Shown here: piece after piece, positions 1 to 12,649 of the stretch
Layout: every line of letters starts with the position of its first letter
Position numbering within the stretch: position 1 is the first letter of the stretch
Assembly: GCA_949752745.1 (NCBI GenBank)
Contig: OX457027.1
Coordinates: 57,602,053-57,666,052 of the forward strand
DNA length: 64,000 bases
Direction of reading: 5' to 3'
From: Protula sp. h YS-2021
Taxonomy: Eukaryota > Annelida > Polychaeta > Sabellida > Serpulidae
Made by a program: the position numbers and the translations under genes
Notes under the pieces: generated by a model
The model's input: only the letters and a program-made list of their open reading frames with translations
Database searches by the model: none
What the model was told of the DNA's origin: nothing

Positions 1-1019
1 TATGGTCTCAATTACGTCGCGACCAAAATGAGACCTTTTTGGGATTTTCTAAATGTCTTGATTTGGTCTGAGTCACGTCGTGACCATATTGGGACCTTTT
101 TCAGACCTTATTTTACGTCTTTTGCCTGCTGGGTAGCAGACGATATCTCAGTCATTCTGATTGGTCGAAGGATGGATGGAAGGATAAGGGATCTTGAACT
201 GCAACACAAAAAGTTCTTTTTTATTTTGCGTGGTCAATATTACTGGAAGGGAACCCATTAAAAGTGGAGATAAGCGAATTCAAAGCTTTTGCGAAGTAAA
301 AACAGATTTTTTTGTACAAATGTTGTAGCTGTTTAGCTGGATCGAATAGACGTTTGAAAAGTATCATCCATATCTTTTCTCGCCTGTAAACTCATAGAAT
401 TGGATGATCCAAACCAAGTGAGGGTCTATCTATTCGTTAAACTTTTTCTTAGCTGCTTGGTGCTCCTCTTCTCTATATAGCCTACAGTCACTTTGAATCC
501 TGACGCTCCGAAGAAGATAAAGTCATAGAGAAAATTCTCTATAAACTTGGTAAAACCCAGTCTGGCTGGAAAATTTGCGACTCATTATGCTACAGTAAAT
601 TAAGACAAAACTTGGTGGCAGTGAAATCAATTTAGTAAAAATTGGGTTTATTTGGTTTGATTTGACTCGTGTGCATTAAGTAAATAAAAAACAAATCAAA
701 ATGTGTTTTTAATTTATTTATGTATAAAACAGTGAGATAAAGTTATAGAAAAATTTATTTGTTGGCATTTGTACACAAACGTTAATTTTTATGCTGAATT
801 TTCTTTGGCACAAGATTGCTCATAACTGTTGTAAGTGTTTTACGAATTACAACAGATATTAATAATAATGAACATTTGTAAAGACTCTTTTTTATTTCTT
901 TTAAAAGGGCTACAATAAGCAAGAAAAAAAATAAACAAACAAAAAACAAAAACAAAAACAAAACAAAAAAAAAAAACAAAAAAAAAAACAAAAAAAAATA
1001 AACAAAAAAAACAAAAAAA

Positions 1020-1115
<96 letters not shown>

Positions 1116-1330
1116 AAAAGGAAATAAAAAAAATAGTGGTATTTACGAACATTTGACCAAAGATGAAATTAAACTACAATAAGGCAAAAATGGCTGTCAA
1201 AATAAATAAAAAATAAAATAAAAACATTTATGAAAAATAAAAAATATTGATGAATTTATCACGACTGCAGAATTAGGCATACGAAAGACCAAAGAACAGT
1301 TTTTCCATATATGTGATCTACACACGGCTA
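1..1330. other. AT-rich intergenic DNA with long GA microsatellite
   Basis: No coding region is supported here. The stretch is AT-rich, with A-rich low-complexity sequence at about 920-1022 followed by an uninterrupted (GA)n tract at about 1025-1112. From roughly 640 onward it is the first copy of a tandem duplication whose second copy starts near 3890. Short open frames over the A-rich tract translate to phenylalanine runs and are not genes. Confidence 0.6.
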
Positions 1331-2800
1331 TCAACCAAGCTTGTTAAAGAAACTGAGTTCGCTTCTTTTAAACCACATGCCACGTCGATCTGGGCAGATG
1401 TATTTGAGCAAAATGTGGAGGTTCTCTCCACGCTCATCAACAAATCTAACTGTCTTTTTGGTTGGCGAAATCGGCTTCTTATTGGCCAATACACCGGAAG
1501 CAATCTGTTCACCAACTACGTCACGTGATCGCTTTGCCGGAGGAGCGCCATCTAAGGTTCCACACTGGGAAGGTTCGCAGCGTTTTCTCTTGGTGTATCT
1601 GTTTATAAGCGGTTCTGAGAACGATTTCTGCGCCATAGGCTGGGTAAATTCTGTCTCCTCAATGGCAAACTTGAGTCGCTTGGCCGACGGCATTAAAATT
1701 GCCACTTGATTCTTGTCTCTGTAAACATACAGAAAATTGTATGAATGTAACTTCAGCATCACTTATTCTCCATTGCACTTCTTTAAGTATTAAATTATCA
1801 ATTTAGATTTTCTCTCCGTCATGTTTTTCTTTTTCAGGGAATATTAAAAAACACACACCCATACACAAGCATAATAATAACAACAGTAAGTAAAAAACAG
1901 TCGAGTTGCATTTTAGCCATCTCTGAACTGCTTAATGGTTTCCATAACATTTTCTTTTCAAACTTGCATTTACATAAAATTAATGTTTTGCAATGATATT
2001 TGTTGTTGTTTTGTACCTTTTACGTTTCTTTCCTCTTGTTCTTTGTGTTGGAATTGAAACAGCTTTCATCTCGACATCATTGACAATTGGTCTTGTGCTG
2101 ATGTCAGCCATTTCTACATCTTGTACAGCAGGGACTACTTTCAGCAACGACACATCAATCATTTCAATATCATTGACTGCTGGCTTAAGAGAAATATCTC
2201 GCATTTCTACATCATTCATAACCACGTTAGATATTGAAACATCAGTCATGTGTACATCTCTTATGATATTTAGATCTGAAATATCAGTCATATGAACATC
2301 ATTGGGAACATTAGATACTGAAACATCAGTCATATGTACATCATTTATGACTTTTTGAACAGAAACATCAGTCATTTCAACCTCATTATCAACTTTCATT
2401 GCTTTTAAATAAGTTGAAACATCCTCCATCTGGGCATCACTGACTGGCTGCGACAGATTGCTGGTGGTGGTTTGTGTGTCCATTGGAGTGCTGGAACTTC
2501 CAGCTGAAGATGTGGATTTTTGACCGCCTGAAACAGGCTTAAAATCCCACAGAAGAATCGTCGGAAGTTTAGCTGCTAAAGAGAAGATGCTGTTCTCCAT
2601 TATGAGCTAATTTTATCACTGTTTGAAAGCTAGAACGCTACAAAAACTGCGATAAATTTGTAGAAGACAAAAGACGTGTTGCACTGAGAAATACAACTCG
2701 AATATCTTGACCTTGTTTCTATCGAAACCAGGATTTACTGTGATGCACAGAAACTAACTGTGACGCAGTCCCCAGAGAATGATTTACGTCACAGTGGAGG
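640..2800. repeat. Tandem segmental duplication, copy 1 (copy 2 at about 3890-6204)
   Basis: The sequence is repeated in direct orientation at about 3890-6204. Similarity is highest over the gene (1308-2800 against 4760-6204) and weaker in the 3' flank, where indels and different microsatellites separate the copies. The unit carries a complete two-exon gene plus its upstream region, which in both copies contains an identical TTACGTCACAG box (CRE-like). The 2.8-3.9 kb stretch between the copies is single copy. Confidence 0.75.
1331..2600 (-). CDS. Two-exon gene, copy A: DVxMxDVS-repeat protein with a PP1-docking-like C-terminus
   Basis: I predict exons 2600-2017 and 1718-1331. The donor (AAAAG|GTAC) and acceptor (TTTACAG|A) are in matching phase and give 972 nt, an intact 323-residue protein. 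Exon 1 opens with MENSIFSLAAKLPTILLW, then a Ser/Thr-rich linker, then about nine 14-16 residue repeats of the form DVxMTDVSxxxVxN (residues about 60-185) and a basic KKRKR patch at the splice junction. Exon 2 has another basic region and the motif KKTVRFVDERGENL near residue 285, which resembles the RVxF docking site of protein phosphatase 1 regulatory subunits. Family not recognised. A nuclear scaffold or PP1 regulator is only an inference. If the splice is wrong these would be two adjacent ORFs of 206 and 143 residues. Confidence 0.6.
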
Positions 2801-4784
2801 TGACGCGTGAAAGTCTCGTAGGTATGAGTATTGTAGAAGTAAAACGGTGAACGGCATCAATACATATTGCAATGTGGCTATGTTATCTTCAAAGTGTCCT
2901 AAATGTTGCTGTCCCAAATGCTGTGTCCTAATTGCCACTGAGGAATTTCTGGAAATAACACCGGCTTTTGTGGGGCTCCGCTTTGAGATAGTAAAATGAG
3001 GATACACTGAATTACTGTATGCATGATATTTACTTGACTTTTTTTTGCCAGACTTTCCATGTATTGAATTTCTCCTATCTATGACTGCGCTTATAAGCTT
3101 GATTTATTTATAAAAGTTAGATAAAAACCCGAGGTGATGGGACGTGGGTACTTACTCAAGAGAATGATTCGGATTTGTTGACGAATTATAGTCATAAGAA
3201 TGCTCAGTTCGAAAGGATCATTCCTAAAAAAATCACTTTTAACGAAAATGTTATTCTTCTTTTAATAATGAGAGCTATTTAGCAAAGAGTGCTTTCGCTA
3301 TACCATCATTAAAATAAATGGGACCTTAAGGCAAGGGTATCCTCTGAGTTCATAGTTATTAACAACACACAACAATGAAAACTTAAAAACAGTAGTTTGT
3401 TTTGAGGACCTGATCTGCACCTGTGTAGTTGAGAGAGTATATGCGAGAAAAGCTATAAAATCACTTTTTACCTGCAGCCGCTGATCTTTTTGATGTAAGC
3501 AAAAAAAGTCAGGAGTTTTTTTTTTAATTTTTTTTTATTTTATTTCAGTGACATCGTTGAGTTTATTATGAATCCAACGAGGAAATTTCTGTAAATCTGT
3601 GATATATTCAATGAAATCGAGGTAAAATGTATGGAGCACATCACAGAATTATCCTTGCCGATTCGATATGGTTTTGGGCTTTAAATTTTTATGCAAAGTG
3701 TTTTCCTGTATGAAATCATTTTGAGACTAATGAATGATTTTGAAACAAAACTTTTATGAGATTTAATTGATTCCAGGATTTTGGATGAGATATTCCGTAG
3801 TCCCAGACAAAAGCTGGTGGAATAAACTTTGAATAATCTTTATAAACCTATGAAGGCAACGAAGTCAAATTTGTAGTAACTGAGTTCATTGCGGTTGGTT
3901 TGATCAGCGTTTATAAAGCAGATAAAAACAAACCAAATTGTGTCTTTAGTTTATTTGTTTATTCGGACAACAGCCATAGAAAATTTATTGAGTAGGTTTT
4001 GCGTACAAAAATGAATTTTTCTGCTGACTTTTGTTCCTCATAAATTACTGATAACTGTTTTTGTATAGTTTTTTTGTGACTATTAACAAATAATGACAAT
4101 ATTTATTGTCTGTAAAGACTCTCTTCAATTTTACTTCAAAGGGCTAAATAAATGAAATGAACCAACTCCCCCCCCCCCCCTCCAAAAAAAAAAAAGAACA
4201 AAAAAAAAAAGAAAAAAAAACGAAAACAAACAAAAACAATCAGAAAGCAAAAAAAAAAAAAAAAAAAAAGAAAAAAGAAAAAGAAAACAATAAAAAATAA
4301 ATAATGAAAAAATAATGGTACATACGATCATTTGACCCAAGGTGAAATTAAACTAATATAAGGAAAATGAGTTATAAAAATTAATAAAAAATGAAGAAAA
4401 AAAATATGAAAAAGTGAGAAGGAGTTTGAATTTATAAGAGTGCAGGGTCAGCCACATGAAAGATTAAAATAGAAGGAGGGAGATGAAATAAAAGAACCAG
4501 AAACCTTGAAACACATGAAACCCTCAACCCAATCCTTTTTCCTATACGGTACCCTTGCCTCTATCATAACCCTTTCCCTACCCTATCCCATCAGGAAGGG
4601 GAAGCAGGTTTGAGCCACTTGGATGATTAAATTTGAGGTAGATATGTTCGGAAGTTAAAACTTTAAACTAAAAAAAAAATGGATGTGCGATGTAAAGCCT
4701 TGAACCATCTTTTTGTTACCCTATTTGCAGGAATTTTGCACAAATGTAAACAAAGCTTCTATATATCTGATCTATACACGGCTA
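2801..4784. other. Intergenic spacer between the duplicated genes
   Basis: No supportable gene. The first kilobase is single-copy AT-rich sequence; from about 3890 it is the 3' flank of the second duplication copy. It holds C-run and A-run low complexity at about 4166-4305. Open frames here are short and compositionally biased. Confidence 0.5.
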
Positions 4785-5999
4785 TCAACCAAGCTTGTTA
4801 AAGAAACTGAGTTCGCTCCTTTTAAACCACATGCCACGTCGATCTGGGCAGATGTATTTGAGTAAAATGTGGAGGTTCTCTCCACGCTCATCAACAAATC
4901 TTACTGTCTTTTTGGTCGGAGAAATCGGCTTCTTATTGGCCAATACACCGGAAGCAATCTGTTTACCAATTACGTCACGTGATCGCTTTGCCGGAGGAGC
5001 GCCATCTAAGGTTTCACACTGGGAAGGTTCGCGGCGTTTTCTCTTGGTGTATCTGTTTATAAGCGGTTCTGAGAACGATTTCTGCGCCATAGGCTGGGTG
5101 AATTCTGTCTCCTCAATGGCGAGCTTGAGTCGCTTGGTCGGCGGCATCATAATTGCAACTTTATTCCTGTCTCTGTAAAAATACAGAAAACTGTATGAAT
5201 ATAACTTGAGCATCGCTTGTTCTCCACTGCGCTTGTTTAAAAATTAGTATTAGGTACAGTATTAATAAAAAAATAATAATAATAATAAGTAAAAAACAGT
5301 CGAATTACCATGTAGCAATCTCTGAACTGCTTAATGGTTTCCATAACATTTGCTTTTCAAGCTTGCATTTACACAAAATTAATGTTTTGCAATGATATTA
5401 GTTGTTGTTTGATACCTTTTACGTTTCTTTCCTCTTTTTCCTTGTGTTGGAGTTGAAACATCTTTCATCACGACATCATTGACAATTGGTCTTGTGCTGA
5501 TGTCAGCCATTTCTACATCTTGTACAGCAGGGACTACTTTCAGCAACGACACATCAATCATTTCAATATCATTGACTGCTGGCTTAAGAGAAATATCTCG
5601 CATTTCTACATCATTCATAACCACGTTTGACTTTGAAACATCAGTCATGTGTACATCTTTTATGATATTTAGATCTGAAATATCAGTCATATGAACATCA
5701 TTGGGAACATTAGATATTGAAACATCAGTCATGTGTACATCATTTATGACTTTTTGAACAGAAACATCGGTCATTTCAACCTCATTATCAACTTTCATTG
5801 CTTTTAAATAAGCTGAAACATCCTCCATCTGGGCATCACTGACTGGCTGCGACAGATTGCTGGTGGTGGTTTGTGTGTCCATTGGAGTGCTGGAACTTCC
5901 AGCTGAAGATGTGGATTTTTTATCGCCTGAAACAGGCTTAAAACCCCACAGAAGAATCGTCGGAAGTTTAGCTGCTAATGAGAGAATACTGTTCTCCAT
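4785..5999 (-). CDS. Two-exon gene, copy B: DVxMxDVS-repeat protein with a PP1-docking-like C-terminus
   Basis: This is the tandem duplicate of the gene at 1331-2600. Exons are predicted at 5999-5416 and 5172-4785, again with AAAAG|GTATC donor and TTTTACAG|A acceptor, again 584 + 388 = 972 nt and an intact frame. Both exon lengths, both splice phases and all repeat units are preserved although the copies differ at scattered positions, including conservative amino-acid changes such as VRFVD unchanged but CEPSQC/REPSQC in the basic linker. Preservation of both frames suggests both copies are, or recently were, functional. The intron is shorter here (about 243 bp against about 298 bp). Function unknown, as for copy A. 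Confidence 0.6.
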
Positions 6000-7109
6000 T
6001 ATGAGCTAATTTTATCACTGTTTGAAAGCTAGAACGCTACAAAAACTGCGATAAATTTGTAGAAGACAAGAGACGTGTTGCACTGAGAAATACAACTCGA
6101 ATATCTTGACATTGTTTCTATCGAAACTAAGATTTACTGTGATGCACAGAAACTAACTGTGACGCAGTCCTCAGAGAATGATTTACGTCACAGCTGAGAT
6201 GACGTCAGAAGCCGTTTATGCATGATTATTTATCAGAAAATAAGTAAATTTTATCACTATGCGAAGCAATGAGGTTTAATTTTCCGATAAGTTTCATGAC
6301 TGAGATTTTTTTGTTTAATGATCTGATGAAATTTTTTGGTAAACTTTACCTTAGTATGGAGGTGAAGCGAGATAAAGAATATCTTGCAAGTGGCGAAACC
6401 TAAAACCAGATTTTTTTCTTTCGGTAGAAATAATAAAAATAAAGAATATCTAATTTTTGGTAATCTTGACCTCAAAAGTAAGAACATTCTATATTCAAAG
6501 ATAACTCAGCCACAGTTATTCTTGCATAAGTGTATCTAAAATATTGTAATATGATTTTTTCAGTAGTACGTGATTTATTCGAAATCGCACATGTCGCATT
6601 ACCAAGTGGGACTCGGGAGACGCACATCCAGACCCCAAAAAAAAAAAACAAAAAAACCAAAATAAACAAAATAATACTAATAAAAAAAAATAATGATGAT
6701 GATGAAAATAATAATAATTATAACAATAACAATAACAATAATAATAATAAAACACCGTCGAAGTGGCAAAAGTTTTCTTTTCAGTGTTTGTAACAAAGTA
6801 ACCACTGTACAATGGTTTATTTCAAGGATCTGTTTGATGCCCGGATGGGCTTATCTAGGGATAAAGGTGTTCCCATGAAAGGTTGCAAAACAAATAATAC
6901 TACAAATCGAATTACATATATAATTGTTTTTTATTTATTTATGCAAAGTAAGCAAAGTTTTCAAAAAAAAAAGTTGATAATGAGCCTTCGGATGTGCTTA
7001 TATTGTATAAAAAATCTACCAAAATTATCGTTAGTCGCACACAAATAAAGAACGGTCTTGTTGCGATGTCTGTAATGTACATTCGACATTCATTTGTCAG
7101 CATTGTACA
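6000..7109. other. Intergenic region with A-rich and AAT/ATG microsatellite
   Basis: The proximal 200 bp belongs to the duplicated upstream region of the preceding gene. A low-complexity block of A-runs, ATG and AAT/AAC repeats lies at about 6637-6755. Open frames through that block translate to Lys/Asn or Tyr/His runs and are not convincing. No RNA gene is seen. Confidence 0.5.
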
Positions 7110-9201
7110 CTATCGCCACATATTGCCATATCCCATCATGGCCGCATTCTGGAAGCTTGGATCGTATGTATGATGTTGAAACTCCATCCTACTTTCACGC
7201 CTTCTCCACTCTTCAAATTCTTTCTCTATTCTTTGATCTTTCATAATGTCCATGCATTCGAATATTCCTGCCACTCCGGCTATTATATACAAACCAGTGG
7301 CGACGCAGCACAAGATAAAGCCCCAGTAGAGACGATAGTGGATCATCTCGCGTTTGAGATCCGGATGGCAGCACCAGTAAGAGTCCTTCAGGAATAAGAC
7401 GCAGAAGATCACGAAAGCAATCACATCGAAGACGGCTGAAATGTTAAAAGCAACATTATTATAAATGTAACAAATCCAGTGTTCAGAAGGGAATGCTACA
7501 AACTGTTTAGGATCTACAGAGAGCTCAAATCTGGGTTCTCTTGGATGTGACAGGGATGTGCATTCAGCCATGAAGGATGGTCAATAAATCGCCAGCACCC
7601 CTGTCCACCATCCCTCCCCCGAAGTATTTCGCGTTGCCCCTTCCCACAGCCCAGGAAGACAAATTCTATAAACTTTATGTGTAAAACGTCGTGTGTCGAT
7701 CAAATAAAACTCTAAATTTTAGATTTAATCTACAAGCAGAGTTTATTCTTTACCCAAGCTTTTGAGGGCCAACACACACATATACCTACACGACATATTG
7801 TAACATCGCATTGTTACATAATGTAACGGAATCACTGCTGTTTGTTAACCGTTGGAAATTTGCGTGTTCGGGATTTATTGGTGTTGTTATTATTTATTTG
7901 TATTTTAACAAAGAATAGTTTTAATAAAATCTTATTAAAACATTTTTTGACGAACGTAATTAATTGTGCTGATATTAGTAGAGACATGGTATTAATTAGC
8001 ATTGAGTATGCAAATGGTTACAGCAAGTAACATGAATTATTCCATACAAACCAGCCATAAAATCTGCGAAAAGAAATGCTCCAAGCAATTTCATATTTCG
8101 GTTGAGTGATTTTGCAAACATGTAGAAAGCCATAAGGAAGAATGCCGTGAAGCCACACGCAAAAGAAAGTGTCAGCATTGTTTGGAAGGCTGGCCACCAG
8201 TCTAAAAATAAGGTTACATGTCATTATTAATCCGAATTTTTACATTAATCAAACTTTTATTTTCTATAAAAATCAATATGATTTTGGAATCTTCTGTTTA
8301 TTGTTACGATCGGTTATTTTTTGCTGGCCTTATTCGTATCCTGAACATATCAAACCATTACCGAAGTGGTACAATGCTAAAATGCTATAAATAAACTACC
8401 TGGTGTATAGTGGGCCTCTGACCAAAGGAGACAAGTGCGCCCGTAGCCCATGACTGAATCAAAGCAGTTATACCACACACCATAGTATCCGTATACCTCC
8501 CCTTCCAGATTGTTGCTGTATCCCTGTCCTATTACTTCCTGTCAAAATATCATAAGTAACTAGAAACTATATTAAAGCATTAAATGAAAAAATTCTTAAA
8601 ATATATATAGTCAAACATATATATAGCACATGTGTTTCGGCGTATTTAAAAAAACGCAGAGAAGGGGGCGGCGGTAAATTGGAGCCAGTTGCAATCCACG
8701 TCCATCAATACTGGGAACCCAAGAATTGTGCGAACGCGTTCACCGGTAATCAACCATTATGCAAGTGATCGGAATGCGTGCCATGCCTGAAGGATTATTT
8801 GTCCACAATGTGACTGAATGTTCAATTTTTATTTTATTTATTAAAAGAAGGTCGTTATGTCGGTTGAGGGAATGCGTTCACTTCTTTCCCACGCCGAAAA
8901 TTCCATGTAGGTGCTGAAAAAAATACAAAACTCTAACGCTCCATCAATCGATCCCTAGTGACAGTGCACCGAAATCCTTACCGCATTAATGTTGATCCGA
9001 CCCTGTAATTTCGAGAGAATTTACCTGCGTGATTCCCCATGAGGGTGTCGTCATGTAGATAATGGCTATGATATTCGCCGTGTTGAGGACCATGAAAGCG
9101 AACCAAGCGGCGCAGGTAGCTCTCCTGTTTTCCCAGAATTCCTTCACCTCGTGGCTGAACGTATCGAAGGACTTACTCAAGTCTTGCGGCTTTCGTGACA
9201 T
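7110..9201 (-). CDS. Claudin/PMP22-like four-transmembrane protein, four exons
   Basis: Predicted exons: 9201-9025, 8538-8400, 8201 to 8052 (or 8022), and 7435-7110. Phases are 0, 1 and 1 at the three junctions. Exon 1 gives a cytoplasmic N-terminus (MSRKPQDLSKSFDTFSHEV) and TM1. Exon 2 is an extracellular loop with GVWYNCF and RTCLLW, like the W...C...C loop of claudin/PMP22/calcium-channel-gamma proteins. Exon 3 holds TM2 and the start of TM3. Exon 4 completes TM3, then a CCHPDLKRE loop, TM4 (YWGFILCCVATGLYIIAG) and a charged tail ending MMGYGNMWR. The exon 3 donor is ambiguous: GTTTGT at 8051 or GTAACC at 8021, both phase 1; the first gives a TM3 of more normal length. A membrane junction or channel-accessory role is inferred from fold only. 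Confidence 0.65.
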
Positions 9202-12200
9202 CTTGGTTGAAGTGCAAGGATACTGGGGTGTTTCACTTGTTTATCCGCTGCTTATTACTGTTATCCAAAAATACACTACACCCCCATGCCTAAGCAAATA
9301 TACACAGTTTTACAATGGATTTTTTTTTCATCAGCTATTTTTTAAGCATTAACCATGAAGCGTTACCAGTGAATTAATTTAACGAAATTTCACAGGTAAT
9401 AGGTCCAGGTCTTTTATGGTTCTTAAATAATTTTGTGTTTAAGTATAAATTTCAATATCTTTTTTAAAATAATGCTTGATGCGTTAATTAATTAATTGAT
9501 TAATATAATTTTTATGCCATGACAATTTCTGATATGATCCATTTATAAGCTTTTCAGGTGATAATTGTGAGTTTGACTTGTAAATATAGTCACTTCCGGT
9601 TTGCTTAACCATGAATTCTTTGTTATCAGCGTGCACTTTGGAACATGAATACACTGACAGTGATAAAATTAGTGCGACTCAGGTGTTTTCTGTTTCACGT
9701 TTGTACGAGTGCACTATCATTACGCTCCGTGTAATTTCTGTCTTCGTTCTCGTAGCAAATTCCCACGAGGAGGGGAGGGGGGCAGTACAAAATGTCCGTA
9801 ACTTTTTAAAACATTACCTAAAGGCGGAGCACCAAGTTTTAAAATACCATAACTATTTTTTAAAAAATGCGCACACAATTGTAAATTGCACTCCTTTAAA
9901 TGAAGAGTGTTGAATGAAAATATAATGGTAATATAATAATAATATAATAAAATAAATAATATAATATCATTATTCACCAAATTATATACTATAACGCACG
10001 TTACTGCAATCTTAGAATGAAAACTGCACAGAATATTGATAAGTGTGTGTGGGAGGGGGGGGGGACGTCTGCCCCAAAATTATTCCCTTTCTCTACATTT
10101 TTTTGGACACGCACATATGCAAGTAAACACGAACGTGCAAAAAATTAAGGTCCCCTACTGTACCCAAAGTATGTGGCTTCGCCCATGGACAACCATAAAA
10201 TCCACCCTATTTCCGTGCTTGCGACTTAGTGGATGCCTCCTTGCCACAGATATTTCTCGTTAGGAGTGTGGGACGGGTTTAACTCTTGCTGCGTAAATGA
10301 GTGCAATACATTAACCGATCCAGGGTCGTTACCATAAGACGTCCTCCTTCGAAGTCTGCATTGTCCCAGTCAAAAGTCAGTTCACCTTCCTTGACCAACC
10401 TTTGAGTAATGATTCTTTCTGTTGAAACAGACAGACACTGAACCGAGGACCGCTGTCGAATCGAGGTCATCGAAGCAATGAAAAGGACAATGGACACGAT
10501 ATCTTTCTCGCATTGTTCCATGGACGACGGCAGAGCGACGTTGCAAATACGCCGAAACAGCAACGATGCACACACGCCGAGGTAATATCTCCTTTTAACT
10601 GTGGCCAGTGCAAAACGTGGTCGTCGGTTTGATGTTAAGGGAAAAAACATTGTTTTGACCTCTTACAAGCAAATTTAACAAAAGATAATGACAGACGTCA
10701 GGATAGCGACGTTGTATAGACGGCGGGAATAGTATACATTAGTCTAGAATCGCCATTTAGACAGTGACATTGATCGGTTGTTCTGGTCAACCAATCGTCA
10801 AAGTATCCCTATCCTTTGGACATCCAGTGACCGAGGACCTGTATAAGGCTACTCTTCTTGAATGTTTTTTCAAAAGTAAGACGGAAAAATTCCTGAAATT
10901 GAAATATTTTAACCTGCTCAATTTAAATCAACCTTGACATCCATTTCGGGTGATCGATACCTGACGAAGTTACTTGGTTGTAATTGTCAGACGTCTTCGT
11001 TCAACGTAGCACCAAAGATGTCGGAGAATGCGGTCAAAAGCAACATCTAAACAACGTTGCTTATCCAGCTTCTTTTTTACGTTGTGACAAAGATGTTGAT
11101 CTGTGGTCGTGAAGAGTCACGACCAAATTACAACCAGAATCAGTGTTGCAGCGTGGTCAGGTCGACGTTGTTGGATGGACGTCTAAATGGATACTGGGTT
11201 TTCATTCATAATTAAAACTCAGTGGCTTAAAAATACCATTTTAACTTGATTCTTAAGATGCTATCATAACTTTCATTTCCGATGACCGATCTTTCTTTTA
11301 ATTTTTCGAGAGGCAAACCTTAAAGGAGTTGGTGTTACTGCCAAATCTAATATGTTTTATTTTATTTGTATATGTGCCCGACGTCTGTAGCATATGGCAA
11401 AAACAACCCCTATGTAGCGTCCATTTGTCATCATTTATTCAACATTGCTATAGACTTTACATAGAAATTATATAGACTGTGCAATTTGAGTCTTACAACA
11501 AAAAATGGCGTCTTTTAGAAAAGTTGAGTTGCTTGGTTGAAAGACGTGGTGGCGAGCATGGAAAAAAGTTGGAATGTCGTCATTTAGTTTTCTGGAACAA
11601 AACAGCTCTCCTAACCAATGAAAAATGTCAGAAACACGTTGAATTTAAACTTTGTACAACAGGCATTTTTTACAATGTCAAAACATTTCAATTGCTGTTC
11701 TTGCAACCATGGTGAAGCACATTTTGAAATCAAAAAGTACCCGTACCTGCATCAAGCGTGGCGAAAATAAAAGAAATGGTTGATATTCAACTGAACAATT
11801 TAATTTTTTTTCTTCACTATAACAAACCAAGCTTCTGGCAGAAAAAAACCTTATGAACTTTTAATCTTAGGTTGTTATTGTGTCAAGGTCGATCCTATTT
11901 CTGTCTGATTCTTAGAAAAATCACTTTCGGCTGTTGTATTCTTGATATTTCAAAAATGCACTGTTCTAAGACACGCAAAATCGCAAAATCATATATCGCC
12001 AAGAATTTCTTTTTCTTATATCTGATTTGGTTTTGTTCATTTACACTACGCCTTTATAAATTTTGATCATGATTTTTTTTACCTTTGGGTCTTAAAAAAT
12101 CTCTGACATGGGAATCATAGCGACTGACTAATGCAATTAAAGCAACTACTGAGGGACAGATAAATCAAAGACGGTAAGACCATCAAGACATCATAGAACG

Positions 12201-12649
12201 CTATAATTCCGGCGTCATAATTTCATACATTGACAACTGATGTTCCGTAGGTTACAAAAGTCGCATTCTACCATTTTAAATATAACAGTAATAAACCAAT
12301 TAATATTAATATAAACAATAAAAACCGGAAAGGGATTTATTAACAAAACTTCCTTCATACATCCAACAAAACAGCACCAACTTTGAAAATTGTCATAATG
12401 TTTAAATAATTTCTAGCATTTGTGTCAACCACAAGACACGGGTTCAGAGAGCTGCATCGGGCTGAAGGCAACCTACAACTGTGAACATTTCGGGAAAGGG
12501 CAGGGTTTGAGGATCGGGGCACAGCATTTTGAGACATCCCAGAGAACCCGCGCTTGAATACAAAAATTAAAAGCTCTAATTTTTACGCCTACGAACATTT
12601 TACTTCAAGATGCAATTTTAACGTTAATTTCAAGAATAAATTCACGCAA
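9202..12649. other. Intergenic region with no supported gene
   Basis: AT-rich spacer between the tetraspan gene and the aquaporin 3' end. It contains a TTAATTAA-type repeat near 9486-9510, an AAT/ATA microsatellite near 9915-9970, a G-run near 10052 and a diffuse family of imperfect repeats around GACGTC/CAACGTTG at about 10960-11190 that recurs at 53.6-53.8 and 55.0-55.2 kb. A 123-codon minus-strand frame at 10279-10650 has no recognisable domain and I do not call it a gene. Confidence 0.5.

Noticed and set aside
782..1024. Phe-rich membrane protein frames over A/T runs (also 4131-4340, 6516-6812)
   Set aside because: They are translations of A-rich low-complexity DNA.
10279..10650. 123-codon minus-strand frame
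   Set aside because: No recognisable domain, no start or splice context, and no second copy; probably chance.
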